A stretch of 64,000 nt of DNA from Pseudomonadota bacterium (GCA_023435725.1 JAEYRD010000160.1:1-64000), one strand, 5' to 3'. Shown: positions 43,492 to 55,326, counted from the first letter of the stretch. The notes: a model not told the origin generated them from the sequence alone. Made by a program: numbers and translations.

Positions 43492-43920
43492 ATGGAGCAG
43501 GAGGCGACCTATCGCGGCACGGTCTATCCGTGGCAGTGCGATCACGTCGGTCACATGAACATCATGTGGTATGTCGGAAAATTCGATGAGGCCAACTGGA
43601 ATCTGTTCGCCCGCCTCGGGCTTACGCCGAGCTATTTGCGCAGCTCCGGCCGCGGCATGGCCGCCGTGCAGCAGAACATCACCTACAAGCGAGAGCTGCT
43701 CGCCGGCGACATTGTCGAGATCCGCAGCCACCTGCTCGAGGTCCGCGACAAGTCGATCCGCTTCCGGCACGACATGACGAATGCCGAGACCGGCGAGATC
43801 GCCGCGTTCTGCGAGATCACCGGGGTGCACATGGACCGCAGGCAGCGCAAGTCGGCGCCGTTCACGGATGCGATCCGAGAGGCCGCTCTGAGGCATCTCG
43901 CCGAACCGGCCGAGGCCTGA
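43492..43920 (+). CDS. 4HBT-family acyl-CoA thioesterase (YbgC-like)
   Basis: 142-residue single hotdog-fold enzyme. The active-site segment CDHVGHMNIMWYVGKFDEA has the Asp typical of 4-hydroxybenzoyl-CoA thioesterases. Cytoplasmic hydrolysis of an acyl-CoA is the likely reaction; substrate unknown. ATG 43492 follows AGGGAATTGCG. It is 3 bases from a second thioesterase gene, an operon under the divergent TetR. Confidence 0.85.
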   Translation: MEQEATYRGTVYPWQCDHVGHMNIMWYVGKFDEANWNLFARLGLTPSYLRSSGRGMAAVQQNITYKRELLAGDIVEIRSHLLEVRDKSIRFRHDMTNAETGEIAAFCEITGVHMDRRQRKSAPFTDAIREAALRHLAEPAEA

Positions 43921-43923
43921 GCC

Positions 43924-44400
43924 ATGGCTGCATTCGAGCCGAAGAACCCGGACTACCGAGCCGCGGCCGCTGCGCTGTTCGAAGAACAGAAGGCGATGCG
44001 CACGCTCGGCATCTCGATCGCCCATCTCGCGCCGGGTGAGGTCGAGCTGACAATGCCGCATTCGTCCGCTTTCACGCAGCAGAACGGTTTTGTTCATGCC
44101 GGAATCATCACCGCAGGCCTGGACAACGCCTGTGGCGTTGCCGCCTTTACCTTGATGCCGCGCGCGGCCGACATCCTGACGGTCGAGTTCAAGACCTCTC
44201 TGCTTGCACCTGCCCGTGGCGAGCGCTTCCGCTTCAAGGCCGAGGTCGTCAAGCCGGGCCGCACGCTGACCTTCTGCGAGGCCAAGGCCTTTGCTGAGCA
44301 GGACGGCAAGACCACGCTGATTGCCACCATGACCGGGACGTTGATGGCGATGCTGCCTCGCGTTGCGGCTTCGCAGGTGACGAATTCGATCCAGGCCTAG
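43924..44400 (+). CDS. PaaI-family thioesterase
   Basis: 158-residue hotdog-fold protein of the PaaI group, with the motif NGFVHAGIITAGLDNACG (a variant of the usual HGG) and VEFKTSLLAPARGERF. It probably hydrolyses aromatic or medium-chain acyl-CoA. It begins 3 bases after the preceding thioesterase stop. Two different thioesterases in one TetR-controlled operon suggest relief of acyl-CoA build-up in a catabolic route (inference). Confidence 0.86.
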   Translation: MAAFEPKNPDYRAAAAALFEEQKAMRTLGISIAHLAPGEVELTMPHSSAFTQQNGFVHAGIITAGLDNACGVAAFTLMPRAADILTVEFKTSLLAPARGERFRFKAEVVKPGRTLTFCEAKAFAEQDGKTTLIATMTGTLMAMLPRVAASQVTNSIQA

Positions 44401-44598
44401 CGTTTCAGTGATGGAAGCCCGCCGACCAGATCGCCGGCATCACCAATTGCCTGAACGCTTTGGCGACCTCGTTCCTGGTCCAGTCGGCGGTCACGCCGCT
44501 GGTGCGATGACATTGCGGCTGCGACCCTCTATATGGTCCGTAACAATTCCCGGTCCCGAACCGTATTTGCGTAAGATGGGACCGAAACGGGACGAGAT

Positions 44599-45258
44599 AT
44601 GGCTGGATTCAGAAATAAGGGCCTTGTGCCGACGCGGCGCGCGGCGTTGACGCTGATCGGGGCAGGCGCCCTTGCAGTGGGTGGGATCACCTCGGCGCGC
44701 GCGGCGGCCGACGACGACGAGGTGCTGACCGAGACCAAAGTGCTGCGTGATCCCGACACGCCCGTCGCCGGCAATCCCGACGGCAACATCACCATCGTCG
44801 AATGGTCCGACTACAATTGCCCTTATTGCCGCAAGCTCGAGCCGGAGCTGCGTCAGGTGGTTCAGGACGACGGCAAGGTGAGGCTGGTGATGAAGGACTG
44901 GCCGATCCTCGGGCCGGTGTCGGTCACGGCCGCGCGGATCGCGCTCGCCGCGAAATTCCAGGGCAAGTATCATCAGGCCCATGACGCCATGATGGGCGTC
45001 AGCTCGCGTCTCACCGAACCGCGCATCAACGAGCTGCTGGCGGCCGCGGGGGTCGACATGGAGCGGTTGAAGCGCGATCTCACCGATCACGCCAAGGACA
45101 TCGACGCCATCCTCAAGCGCAACAACGAGCAGGCCGAAGCCTTCGGCTTCCGCGGCACCCCGGCCTTCATCGTCGGCAAATACCGCGTGCCGGGCGTGCT
45201 CAGCATGGCCGAGTTCGAGCGGGTCATCGCCGATGCCCGCAAGGCCAAGATGAACTGA
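44599..45258 (+). CDS. DsbA-family thiol oxidoreductase
   Basis: 219 residues. The N-terminus has a twin-arginine-like signal (TRRAALTLIGAGALAVGG), then a thioredoxin fold with active site C74-P-Y-C77 (DYNCPYCRKLEPEL) and cis-proline loop GFRGTPAFIVG. Resembles Com1/BdbD-type DsbA proteins that act in the periplasm to form or shuffle disulfides. GGGACGAGAT stands before the ATG. DsbB at 39965 could re-oxidise it. Confidence 0.88.
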   Translation: MAGFRNKGLVPTRRAALTLIGAGALAVGGITSARAAADDDEVLTETKVLRDPDTPVAGNPDGNITIVEWSDYNCPYCRKLEPELRQVVQDDGKVRLVMKDWPILGPVSVTAARIALAAKFQGKYHQAHDAMMGVSSRLTEPRINELLAAAGVDMERLKRDLTDHAKDIDAILKRNNEQAEAFGFRGTPAFIVGKYRVPGVLSMAEFERVIADARKAKMN

Positions 45259-45338
45259 GCGCCGAATTCGTTGCGCTCATCACAAAGGCGCCGACGCGAA
45301 CTCGCGACGGCGTCTTGTTCATGATTGGTTGATCGAAA

Positions 45339-45545
45339 TCACTTCGACGAGATACGGACCCAATCCTTGTGCGCGCGATCGCGCAACGCATCCCAATCGG
45401 CCTTCGCGACATCCCAGTTCACGATGGTGCGAGTGGTGGTCGCAACCTCGCCATTGGCGACCGACGACGTCTGCACGGAATCATAGACGTACACGCCGCA
45501 CACGAGCAGTAGCGCGCCCAAGATCATTCCGAAAAAAGTCTGCAT
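45339..45545 (-). CDS. Small single-span membrane protein
   Basis: 68 residues: one N-terminal helix (FFGMILGALLLVCGVYVYDSV) and a short soluble tail with WDVAKADWDALRDRAHKDW. GGAGGTTCACC precedes the ATG. Orphan gene between dsbA-like and hydrolase genes. Function unknown. Confidence 0.68.
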   Translation of the reverse strand: MQTFFGMILGALLLVCGVYVYDSVQTSSVANGEVATTTRTIVNWDVAKADWDALRDRAHKDWVRISSK

Positions 45546-45626
45546 GGTGAACCTCCGGTGACGGCGGATAACGTCGAGCCGAAATCGTGGTTCCGCGGCA
45601 GTCCGGCGCAGGTCAGGACGGCTCGT

Positions 45627-46697
45627 TCATGCCCCGTTCAGCCACTCCAGCAGCTCCGCGTTGATCTCGCGCGGATAAGTGTGGCTGAGATCGTCGATCT
45701 CGCGATAGGTGACGTCGGCGCCGGCAGCCGAGAGCGCGGCCTGGGTCTGGCGTGCGGTCTGCACCGGAAACATCCAGTCGAGCTTGCCGTGGGTGATGAA
45801 GACCGGCAGGCCCTGCAGGCGCGTGGCGTCCGCCATCTCCGCCATCAGCGGATGAAAGGTTGCGGACACCGGCGCAAGATGGGTGAAGGGCGAGGCGCCG
45901 TCGAGCCCGGTGACGTAGCTGAAGGTTCCGCCGTCGCTCATGCCGGTCAGCAGCATGCGCGAACTATCGGTGGTCCAGCGGCTACGCACGGTCTCGAGAA
46001 TGCGCATGAGGTTGGGTGTGTCGCTGTCATCGCCCGTCAGCGCCCAGGTCGGGCCGGTCGCGGTCGGCGCCACCAGGATTGCGCCGAGGCTGCGCGCATC
46101 GCGCAGCCAGCTCCAAAGGAAGCCGCGGCCGTTGCCGCTGCCGCCGTGCAGCGCCATCACCAGCGGCATGGCCCGATCGGGCGAATAATATTCGGGCACA
46201 TAGATCGAGAAGCCGCCGCGGCTGCCCGGTTCGTTGTGGTCATGGAAGATGCCGGTGTGTTCGCCAGCGCCTCCTTCAAGGCTCGCCAGCAGCGATTCAT
46301 CCTCGCGCCTTGCGGCGTTGAGGAAGAAGCCGCTCACCGGCGGAAACTGCGCCGCCAGCGGATAAAGCGCCTCCTGCGCGCGGGGAACGTGACGCAGCGC
46401 GCGGAAGACGGCGACGAGATCACCATTGCCTCGTTCGACGTCGCGCAGGCCGGCAAAGGCGGCGAGGGTCTCGTCGCAGCCGCGATCGAGCCGTTCGCGC
46501 AGTCCTGCGAACTGTTCGGGCCACCCGCCAATCGAAGCGTGCGCAGCCTGCAGCGCCTCGTCTGGCGCGCCGATTGCGTTCATCACCGAGGCAAAGGCCG
46601 GCGGATGCAAATGTCGCTGGAAGAAGCCGAGCGCTTCCAGCGCATTGAGCAGCGGCGGCAGCACGGCCACGATGTCGTCGACCACGGCCTCGCTCAT
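45627..46697 (-). CDS. Alpha/beta hydrolase (phospholipase/carboxylesterase type)
   Basis: 356 residues. An N-terminal helical extension of about 150 residues precedes the alpha/beta hydrolase core, which has the oxyanion loop ALHGGSGNGRG, nucleophile serine in LTGMSDGGTF, acid Asp in HGKLDWMFP and His in DDLSHTYP. Resembles esterase/phospholipase families that act on small esters; cytoplasmic, no signal peptide. It lies 21 bases after the HtrA-like gene on the same strand, so they are probably cotranscribed. Confidence 0.82.
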   Translation of the reverse strand: MSEAVVDDIVAVLPPLLNALEALGFFQRHLHPPAFASVMNAIGAPDEALQAAHASIGGWPEQFAGLRERLDRGCDETLAAFAGLRDVERGNGDLVAVFRALRHVPRAQEALYPLAAQFPPVSGFFLNAARREDESLLASLEGGAGEHTGIFHDHNEPGSRGGFSIYVPEYYSPDRAMPLVMALHGGSGNGRGFLWSWLRDARSLGAILVAPTATGPTWALTGDDSDTPNLMRILETVRSRWTTDSSRMLLTGMSDGGTFSYVTGLDGASPFTHLAPVSATFHPLMAEMADATRLQGLPVFITHGKLDWMFPVQTARQTQAALSAAGADVTYREIDDLSHTYPREINAELLEWLNGA

Positions 46698-46718
46698 TGC
46701 CGTTTCCTCAACTCGGGA

Positions 46719-47690
46719 TCAATGCAGCTTCGGCGCCTTGAGCAGCCTGAAGCGGTCGGTCGAGGTCACCGTGACGTCGAAGGTGACGCCTTCATGATGC
46801 ACGGTGAGAGGCACGTCGACGCCGGCGTCGCCCAGCGCCCACATCTTCTTGTAGAAGCCGGTCTGACTCGTGACCTTCTCGCCGTCGACGGCGAGGATGA
46901 CGTCGCCGGTCTTGAGCTCGGCGCGCGCGGCCGGACCGTTGGCGGAGATCCCGATCACCACGACGCGGTTGTCGATCTCGGTCGAATAGAGTCCTAGCCA
47001 GGGCCGCGCTGGCTTGTTGACGCGGCCGAACCTGCGCAGATCGTCGAGGATCGGCTTCAACAGATCGATCGGCACGATCATGTTGACATGCTCGGCCTTG
47101 CCATCACGTTCGCGCTCGAGCTGGAGCGAGCCGATGCCGATCAATTCGCCGCGCTCGTTGAGCAAGCCCGTGCCGCCCCAGTTCGGATGGGCGGGATAGG
47201 TGAAGACGGCTTCGTCGAGAAGGTATTCCCAGTAGCCGGCGAACTCCTGCTTGGCCACGATCTGGCTCGCGACCGAGCGCGTGCGCCCGCCGGCGCCACC
47301 GACCACCACGCGGTCGCCGATCCGGGCCTCCGACGAGTTGCCGAGCGGCAAGGGTTCGACGTCGAGCTGGCCGAGCGCCTGCACCAGGCCGAAGCCGGTG
47401 ACGGAATCGAAACCGAGCACATGGCCTTCGACGACGCGTCCGTCGGCGAGGTGCAGCCACACCGATTCCGCCTCGGTGATGAGATAGCCGATGGTGAGCA
47501 CCAGCCCGTTGTCGATCACGACGCCGTTGCCGGCGCGTTCGGTGCCGAGTGTCTCGGCGCTGAAGGCGTCCGGCGGGATGATGGCGTGCAGGCCGACGAC
47601 GGAGCCGAGCGCGCGGTCGAGATCGAAAACGTAATCGCTCGCGCGCGGCTGGTTGGCCGGCGGCACTCTCCATTCGGTCAGGGTGGGCAT
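46719..47690 (-). CDS. HtrA-like trypsin-fold protein with degenerate catalytic triad plus PDZ
   Basis: 323 residues with the order of an S1C (HtrA/DegP) protease: chymotrypsin-like barrels (residues 25-215) then a PDZ domain (residues about 230-320; GISANGPAARAELKTGDVILAVDG). At the three catalytic positions the family residues are changed: LTNNHVI appears as LTIGYLI (His to Tyr 69), D-x-x-TDLA as DSVTGFG (Asp to Gly 99) and GNSGG as PNWGG (Ser to Trp 171). It has no signal peptide. It is therefore probably a scaffold or binding protein, not a protease. GGAGAACTCC precedes ATG 47690. Confidence 0.82.
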   Translation of the reverse strand: MPTLTEWRVPPANQPRASDYVFDLDRALGSVVGLHAIIPPDAFSAETLGTERAGNGVVIDNGLVLTIGYLITEAESVWLHLADGRVVEGHVLGFDSVTGFGLVQALGQLDVEPLPLGNSSEARIGDRVVVGGAGGRTRSVASQIVAKQEFAGYWEYLLDEAVFTYPAHPNWGGTGLLNERGELIGIGSLQLERERDGKAEHVNMIVPIDLLKPILDDLRRFGRVNKPARPWLGLYSTEIDNRVVVIGISANGPAARAELKTGDVILAVDGEKVTSQTGFYKKMWALGDAGVDVPLTVHHEGVTFDVTVTSTDRFRLLKAPKLH

Positions 47691-47973
47691 GGAGTTCTCC
47701 TGATCTGCGAGCGTCCTTCGTCGCCGTGAGGGCGCGCGAAGCATGCGCAATTTAAGCCCGGCACGGCCGTCTTGAAAGCCTTGACCGCAACTATTCCAGA
47801 TGTCGCGGCGCCGATTTCCAAAGATGACAGGAACTGTCCGTCTAAAGTCGGTAGGCGATCGGCCCGATCCGGCCTCGGCCGCATGGCTGGTGTCCGGCGA
47901 GGTGCTAGGCGGCCTGCAATGAAGCTGCTAACCGTTGGCGCTTCGTTTGGCCAAGGGATCATGGACCGAAGCA

Positions 47974-49392
47974 ATGGATAACCGCAGCGACATCTGGCGT
48001 GGCGTCGACACGATCAAGGCGCGTTTCATCGACCTCAGCGACAAGGTCTGGGGCATGCCGGAGGTGTGCTATACGGAAGCGAGGTCCGCCGCCGAGCATC
48101 TCGCCGAGTTGCGTCATCAGGGGTTCCGCATCACCGAGAACGTCGCCGGCATTCCGACCGCGCTGATGGGCGAGTGGGGCGAGGGCGGACCGGTCATCGC
48201 CTTCATGGGTGAGTATGACGCGCTGCCGGGCCTCAGCCAGGAGGCCGGCGTCGCCGAGCATCGGCCGATCGAGAACGGCGGTCACGGCCATGGCTGCGGT
48301 CACAATCTGCTCGGCTCTGCAGCGCTTCTCGCCGCGACCGCGGTGAAGGACTGGCTCGCCGAGAACAAGGTGCCCGGCCGCGTGCGCTATTACGGCTGCC
48401 CTGCCGAAGAAGGCGGCGCGGCAAAGGCCTTCATGGTGCGCTCCGGCGCGTTCGAAGACGCCGACATCGCCATCACCTGGCATCCGCACAGCTTCTGGGA
48501 AGTTGCGGTGACGCCGTCGCTCGCCAATACGCGCGCGGACTTCATCTTCACCGGCCGCACCTCGCATGCCGCGGCTTCGCCGCATCTCGGCCGCTCCGCC
48601 CTCGATGCGGTGGAGCTCATGAATGTCGGCGTGAACTACATGCGCGAGCACATGCCGAGCGATGCCCGCGTGCATTACGCGCTGCTCGATACCGGCGGCA
48701 TCGCCCCCAACGTGGTGCAGGCGCATGCGCGCGTGCGTTACTCGATCCGCGCGCGTGATCTGCCCGGCATGACCGAGCTGGTCGGACGTGTGCGCAAGAT
48801 CGCGGAGGGCGCGGCGCTGATGACCGAGACCAAGGTCGAGATGAAGATCATCTCCGCGGTCTCCAACATCCTGCCGAACACGCCGCTGGAGCAGGCGCTG
48901 CACCGGGTCATGGAAGAGCTCGGGCCGCCGCATTTCGACGACGCGGACAACGGCTTTGCCACCCAGATCCGCGCGACGCTGAGCGACAAGGACATCGCGT
49001 CGGTCTATTACGCGATCGGCATGGAGCCGACCGATCGGCCGCTGGCCGACTTCCTGGTGCCGCTCGATGCCAAGCGCAACCCGCTGGTCGGCTCGACCGA
49101 CGTCGGCGACGTGAGCTGGGTGGTGCCGACCGTGCAGGTCCATGCACCCACGGTTGCGATCGGTACGCCCTTCCACACCTGGCAGGTGGTGGCGCAGGGC
49201 AAGAGTGCACACGCCCACAAGGCCATGGTGCAGGCGGCCAAGGCGATGGCCGGTATCGGCATCAAGGCGTTGACGGATCCCGAACTGATCGAGGCCGCCA
49301 AGGCTGACCTCAAGAAGCGGACGGCCAAGACACCTTATGTCTGCCCGCTGCCGGACCACGTCGCGCCGCCGCTCAACATGTCCGTGGCGTAG
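47974..49392 (+). CDS. M20-family amidohydrolase (AbgB-like)
   Basis: 472-residue metallo-hydrolase. Metal-ligand motifs are visible: GEYDALPG, GHGHGCGHNLLG, the catalytic PAEEGGAAK, WHPHSF and the C-terminal GTPFHTWQ. The closest relatives are the p-aminobenzoyl-glutamate hydrolase B subunits and related amidohydrolases acting on N-acyl amino acids or small peptides. ATG 47974 follows GGACCGAAGC. It precedes a dipeptide-type importer by 263 bases, so imported substrates may be cleaved by it (inference). Confidence 0.87.
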   Translation: MDNRSDIWRGVDTIKARFIDLSDKVWGMPEVCYTEARSAAEHLAELRHQGFRITENVAGIPTALMGEWGEGGPVIAFMGEYDALPGLSQEAGVAEHRPIENGGHGHGCGHNLLGSAALLAATAVKDWLAENKVPGRVRYYGCPAEEGGAAKAFMVRSGAFEDADIAITWHPHSFWEVAVTPSLANTRADFIFTGRTSHAAASPHLGRSALDAVELMNVGVNYMREHMPSDARVHYALLDTGGIAPNVVQAHARVRYSIRARDLPGMTELVGRVRKIAEGAALMTETKVEMKIISAVSNILPNTPLEQALHRVMEELGPPHFDDADNGFATQIRATLSDKDIASVYYAIGMEPTDRPLADFLVPLDAKRNPLVGSTDVGDVSWVVPTVQVHAPTVAIGTPFHTWQVVAQGKSAHAHKAMVQAAKAMAGIGIKALTDPELIEAAKADLKKRTAKTPYVCPLPDHVAPPLNMSVA

Positions 49393-49452
49393 AATTTCGT
49401 CTCGATACTTCGTCTGATGCGGCGAACAAATTTTCCGCAGTGCAGCGCGGAT

Positions 49453-49474
49453 TCCGGCGCGTTTTAGCGCCGGA
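49453..49474. terminator. Hairpin after the M20 gene
   Basis: TCCGGCGC (49453-49460), loop GTTTTA, GCGCCGGA (49467-49474): a perfect eight-pair GC-rich stem 60 bases after the M20 stop and before the ABC operon. No U-tract, so termination strength is uncertain. Confidence 0.4.
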
Positions 49475-49655
49475 TTGCCGAACGCTTGAGCTGCGGAACA
49501 TGGTTTTGCCCAACAGACAGCCAGAACACCGTTTGCATACACACGGTCCCTGTTGACGCGCGACCTATTCGGTGTGCCATCTACCGCCAGCGAAAACCCG
49601 GCGGTCGTTTCTCGTGGCCGCCTGCATCCATACGGGAACCAGACGGGGGACAACG

Positions 49656-51449
49656 ATGCTGGATAAAGAACTGCGTTCGATGATCGGCAAGGTGAAGGAC
49701 GGGCGGATGGACCGCCGCGCCTTCATCATGCGCATGGCCGCTGTCGGCCTCACGGCTCCCCTCGCCAACCAGATCCTCGCGCTCGGCGGCGTCGCCATGG
49801 CCGAAGGTCCCCAAGTCTATAAGCCGACCAAACGCGGCGGCGGTGGTGCGCTGAAGCTGTTGTGGTGGCAAGGCCCGACCCTGCTCAATCCGCATTTCGC
49901 CACCGGCACCAAGGATCAGGACGGCTCGCGCCTGTTCTATGAACCGCTCGCCTGCTGGGATCCCGACGGCAACATGAAGCTGGTGCTGGCCGCGGAGATC
50001 CCCTCCGTTCAGAACGGCCTGCTCGCCGCTGACGGCATGTCGGTGACGTGGAAACTGAAGCCGGGCGTGAAATGGCACGACGGCAAGCCGTTCTCGGCCG
50101 ACGATGTGGTCTTCACCTGGGAATACGCTAAGGATCCGGCCACCGCGGCGGTCACTGTGGGCGTCTATCGCGACCTCAAGGTCGAGAAGATCGACGACCT
50201 CACGGTCAAGATCACCTTCCCGCAGCCAACCCCGTTCTGGGCCGATGCGTTCGTCGGCGCCGGCGCCGGTCAGATCCTGCCGAAACATCTGTTCGCTGAT
50301 TACATCGGCTCGAAATCCCGCGAGGCCCCGACCAATCTCTCGCCCGTGGGCACCGGTCCCTACAAGTTCGTCGAGTTCAAGCCGGGCGATCTCATCCGCG
50401 GCGTGATCAATCCCGATTATCACATGGCGAACCGTCCGCATTTCGATTCGATCGAGATGAAGGGCGGCGGCGACGCGGTCTCGGCGGCGCGCGCGGTGAT
50501 CCAGACCGGTGAATATGATTTCGGATGGAACATCCAGGTCGAGGACGATGTGCTGCTGCGCCTGGAGAAGGGCGGCAAGGGCAAGACCATCTATGCCGTG
50601 GGCGGTGACACCGAGTTCATTGCGCTCAACTTCACCGATCCGAACGTCGAGGTCGACGGCGAGCGCTCCTCGATCAAGACCAAGCATCCGCTGTTCTCCG
50701 ATCCTGCGGTACGCAAAGCGCTGTCGATGCTGGTCGACCGCGACTCCATCAAGAAGGCGATCTACGGCCGCGCTGGTCGCACCACCGCCAACTTCCTCAA
50801 CGGTCCCGAGAAGTTCGTCTCCAAGAACACGACCTGGGAGTTCAGCATCGAGAAGGCCTCGAAGCTGCTCGACGACGCCGGCTGGAAGCCCGGCGCGGAC
50901 GGCATCCGCGAGAAGGACGGCAAGAAGCTGAAGCTTCTGTACCAGACCTCGATCAACGGTCCTCGTCAGAAGACCCAGGCGATCGTCAAGCAGGCCTGTC
51001 AGAAGGCGGGCATCGACGTCGAGCTGAAGTCCGTCGTCGCGTCCGTGTTCTTCTCTTCGGACGTCGCCAATCCCGACACCTACCCGAAGTTCTATGCCGA
51101 CCTCGAGATGTTCCAGATCCCGCTGAGCCAGCCCGATCCGGCCCAGCACATGCGCCGCTATCACTCGCGCTACGTCGCCAGCAAGGAGAACAAGTGGCAG
51201 GGCACGAATTTCCCGCGCTGGGTCAACAAGGAATACGACGCGGCGATCGACGCGGCGGACAAGGAGATGGATCCGATCAAGCGCGCCGCCCTCTACGTCA
51301 AGTGTAACGACCTGATGTGGCAGGACACTGTCTTCATACCGGCGATGCATCGCCTGAAGGTGGAGGCCGCCGCGAACACGCTGCGTCCCGTGATCTCGGG
51401 CTGGGCCAACGAAACCGACAACATCTTTGACTGGTACCGCGAGGAATGA
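49656..51449 (+). CDS. Peptide ABC transporter substrate-binding protein (family 5)
   Basis: 597-residue periplasmic binding protein of the DppA/OppA type. The N-terminus has a twin-arginine-like signal (MDRRAFIMRMAAVGL), then the classical segments KLKPGVKWHDGKPFSADDVVFTWEY and VGTGPYKF, and the hinge and ligand-cleft lobes to the end. It captures a peptide or related ligand and delivers it to the permease pair encoded next. GGGGGAC precedes ATG 49656. First gene of a five-gene operon. Confidence 0.9.
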   Translation: MLDKELRSMIGKVKDGRMDRRAFIMRMAAVGLTAPLANQILALGGVAMAEGPQVYKPTKRGGGGALKLLWWQGPTLLNPHFATGTKDQDGSRLFYEPLACWDPDGNMKLVLAAEIPSVQNGLLAADGMSVTWKLKPGVKWHDGKPFSADDVVFTWEYAKDPATAAVTVGVYRDLKVEKIDDLTVKITFPQPTPFWADAFVGAGAGQILPKHLFADYIGSKSREAPTNLSPVGTGPYKFVEFKPGDLIRGVINPDYHMANRPHFDSIEMKGGGDAVSAARAVIQTGEYDFGWNIQVEDDVLLRLEKGGKGKTIYAVGGDTEFIALNFTDPNVEVDGERSSIKTKHPLFSDPAVRKALSMLVDRDSIKKAIYGRAGRTTANFLNGPEKFVSKNTTWEFSIEKASKLLDDAGWKPGADGIREKDGKKLKLLYQTSINGPRQKTQAIVKQACQKAGIDVELKSVVASVFFSSDVANPDTYPKFYADLEMFQIPLSQPDPAQHMRRYHSRYVASKENKWQGTNFPRWVNKEYDAAIDAADKEMDPIKRAALYVKCNDLMWQDTVFIPAMHRLKVEAAANTLRPVISGWANETDNIFDWYREE

Positions 51450-51479
51450 TCCCCCAGCTCTAGACGGGGTCCTTGCCTC

Positions 51480-52439
51480 ATGAGTCAGTACGTCCTGCGT
51501 CGCCTGCTGATCGCGATTCCGAGCCTGCTCGGAATCTCGGTTGTGTTGTTTGTCGTGCTGGCGCTCGCGCCCGGCGATCCCTTCTCGGAACTGGCGACGA
51601 ACCCGAACGTCCCGCCCGAAGTGCAGGCCGCGCTTCGGGCCAAGTTCGGCCTCGATGATCCGATCTACCTCCGTTACCTGCACTGGCTCAACGCCATGCT
51701 GCACGGCGATTGGGGCTTCTCCTTCGTCAGCCGGATGAATGTCGATACGCTGATCCTCCAGCGTCTGCCGGCGACGCTCTACGTGATCGGCTCGGCGCAA
51801 ATCCTGGCGCTCTTGATTGCAATCCCCGTCGGCGTTTATGCGGCCACGAAGCCCTATTCGCTGTTCGACCAGATCGCGAACACATTCGCCTTCATCGGCT
51901 TCTCGCTGCCGACCTTCTTCACCGGTCTCCTGTTCATCCTGATCTTCTCGGTGACGCTGGACTGGCTGCCTTTCGTCTACTCGACCGACATCAAGGCGAC
52001 CGGCATCCGCTGGGTGCTCGAGATGATACGGCAGGCGATCATGCCGGTGGCGGTGCTCGGCCTGTTCCAGGCGGCATCGATGACGCGCTTCGTGCGCTCG
52101 GCGATGCTGGACGTGATCCGGCTCGACTATGTCACTACGGCGCGCGCCAAGGGCCTCGGGCAGGCCACGGTCATCGTGAAGCACGTGATGCGCAACGCGA
52201 TGATCCCGGTAGTCACGCTGATCGCGCTCCAGATGCCTGTGGTGTTCGGGGGCGCCATCGTCACCGAGCAGATCTTCCGCATCCCCGGAATCGGCTCGCT
52301 GCTGATTTCCTCCATCCTTTCCAACGACACGCCGGTGGTGATGGCCGTCACCTTCGTCTTCGCGTGCCTCGTGGTGCTGTTCAATCTCATCGCGGACGTC
52401 CTGTATGGCTGGCTTGACCCTCGCATCTCCCTCCGCTGA
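51480..52439 (+). CDS. Peptide ABC transporter permease (DppB-like)
   Basis: 319 residues, six helices. The cytoplasmic coupling (EAA) loop TTARAKGLGQATVIVKHVMRNAMIPVVT near residue 220 contacts the ATPases. It opens with YVLRRLLIAIPSLLGISVVLF, the typical DppB start. It follows the binding-protein gene by 30 bases and overlaps the second permease gene by 35 bases. Confidence 0.92.
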   Translation: MSQYVLRRLLIAIPSLLGISVVLFVVLALAPGDPFSELATNPNVPPEVQAALRAKFGLDDPIYLRYLHWLNAMLHGDWGFSFVSRMNVDTLILQRLPATLYVIGSAQILALLIAIPVGVYAATKPYSLFDQIANTFAFIGFSLPTFFTGLLFILIFSVTLDWLPFVYSTDIKATGIRWVLEMIRQAIMPVAVLGLFQAASMTRFVRSAMLDVIRLDYVTTARAKGLGQATVIVKHVMRNAMIPVVTLIALQMPVVFGGAIVTEQIFRIPGIGSLLISSILSNDTPVVMAVTFVFACLVVLFNLIADVLYGWLDPRISLR

Positions 52440-53321
52440 GCGGCGCGCGTACTCGCCCTGGCGCGAGACGTGGCGGCGCTACAGCCGCCACAAGCTCGCC
52501 GTGGTCAGCGCCTTCCTGCTCCTTATCCTGGTGCTGGCGGTGGTGATCGGCCCCTTCGTGTGGCGCGTGAAGATCAACGACATCGACATCGTCGCGGGCC
52601 TTCAGGGGCCCTCGCTCGCCCATCCCTTCGGTACCGACGACCTCGGTCAGGACATCCTGGCGCGCATGATCTACGGCGGGCGCATCTCGCTCGCGGTCGG
52701 GCTCGCCGCGATGCTGGTCTCGGTGTTCGTCGGTACGCTGATCGGCGCGCTCGCCGGGATGTCTCGGGGCGCGCTCGGCCACGGCCTGATGTGGCTCACC
52801 GACCTGTTCCTGTCGCTGCCGCAACTGCCGCTGCTGCTGCTTCTGATCTATCTCTTCCGCGACGGGCTGAAGGCGATGTTCGGCCCGGAGGGCGGCATCT
52901 TCATCCTGATCGTGCTCGTGATCGGAGGCCTGCGCTGGATGCCGGTGGCCCGCCTCGTGCGCGCGCAGTTCCTGTCGATCCGCGAGAAGGAGTTCGTCGA
53001 AGCCGCGCGCGCGCTGGGGGCAAGCCCGGTGCGGCAGGTGGTGCGCCACATCCTGCCGAACGCGCTCGGTCCGGTGATCATCGCAGGCACCATCGACGTC
53101 GCCGCCGCCATCATCGCGGAATCGACGCTGTCGTTCCTGGGTCTCGGCTTTCCGCCGGATACCCCGACCTGGGGCCGGCTGCTCTATGATGCCAAGGATT
53201 TTCTCGATATCGGCCCGCATTGGGCGCTATTTCCGGGCGGCGCGATCTTCATCGCGGTGGTCGCCATCAACTTCATCGGCGACGGCCTGCGTGACGCGCT
53301 CGATGCGCGACGGGTGATCTG

Positions 53322-53322
<1 letters not shown>
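52405..53322 (+). CDS. Peptide ABC transporter permease (DppC-like)
   Basis: 305 residues. N-terminal helix after WRRYSRHKLAVVSAFLLLIL, the DppC motif HPFGTDDLGQDILARMIYGGRISL, and EAA loop EAARALGASPVRQVVRHILPNALG. Forms the channel with the DppB-like subunit. Starts inside the end of the previous gene; stop shares a base with the next ATG. Confidence 0.92.
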
Positions 53323-55282
<1,960 letters not shown>

Positions 55283-55326
55283 GGCGCGTGGGCGGGATCT
55301 CAAGGGATCAACTGGCGAAGGGGGCC

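Noticed and set aside
46719..47690. An active HtrA serine protease
   Set aside because: The three motif positions that carry His, Asp and Ser read Tyr, Gly and Trp, and no signal peptide is present.
49581..52184. An 867-codon open frame on the minus strand opposite the peptide transporter genes
   Set aside because: It is antisense to two well-supported transporter genes, has Arg/Asp/His-rich composition typical of a GC-rich shadow frame, and contains no recognisable domain.
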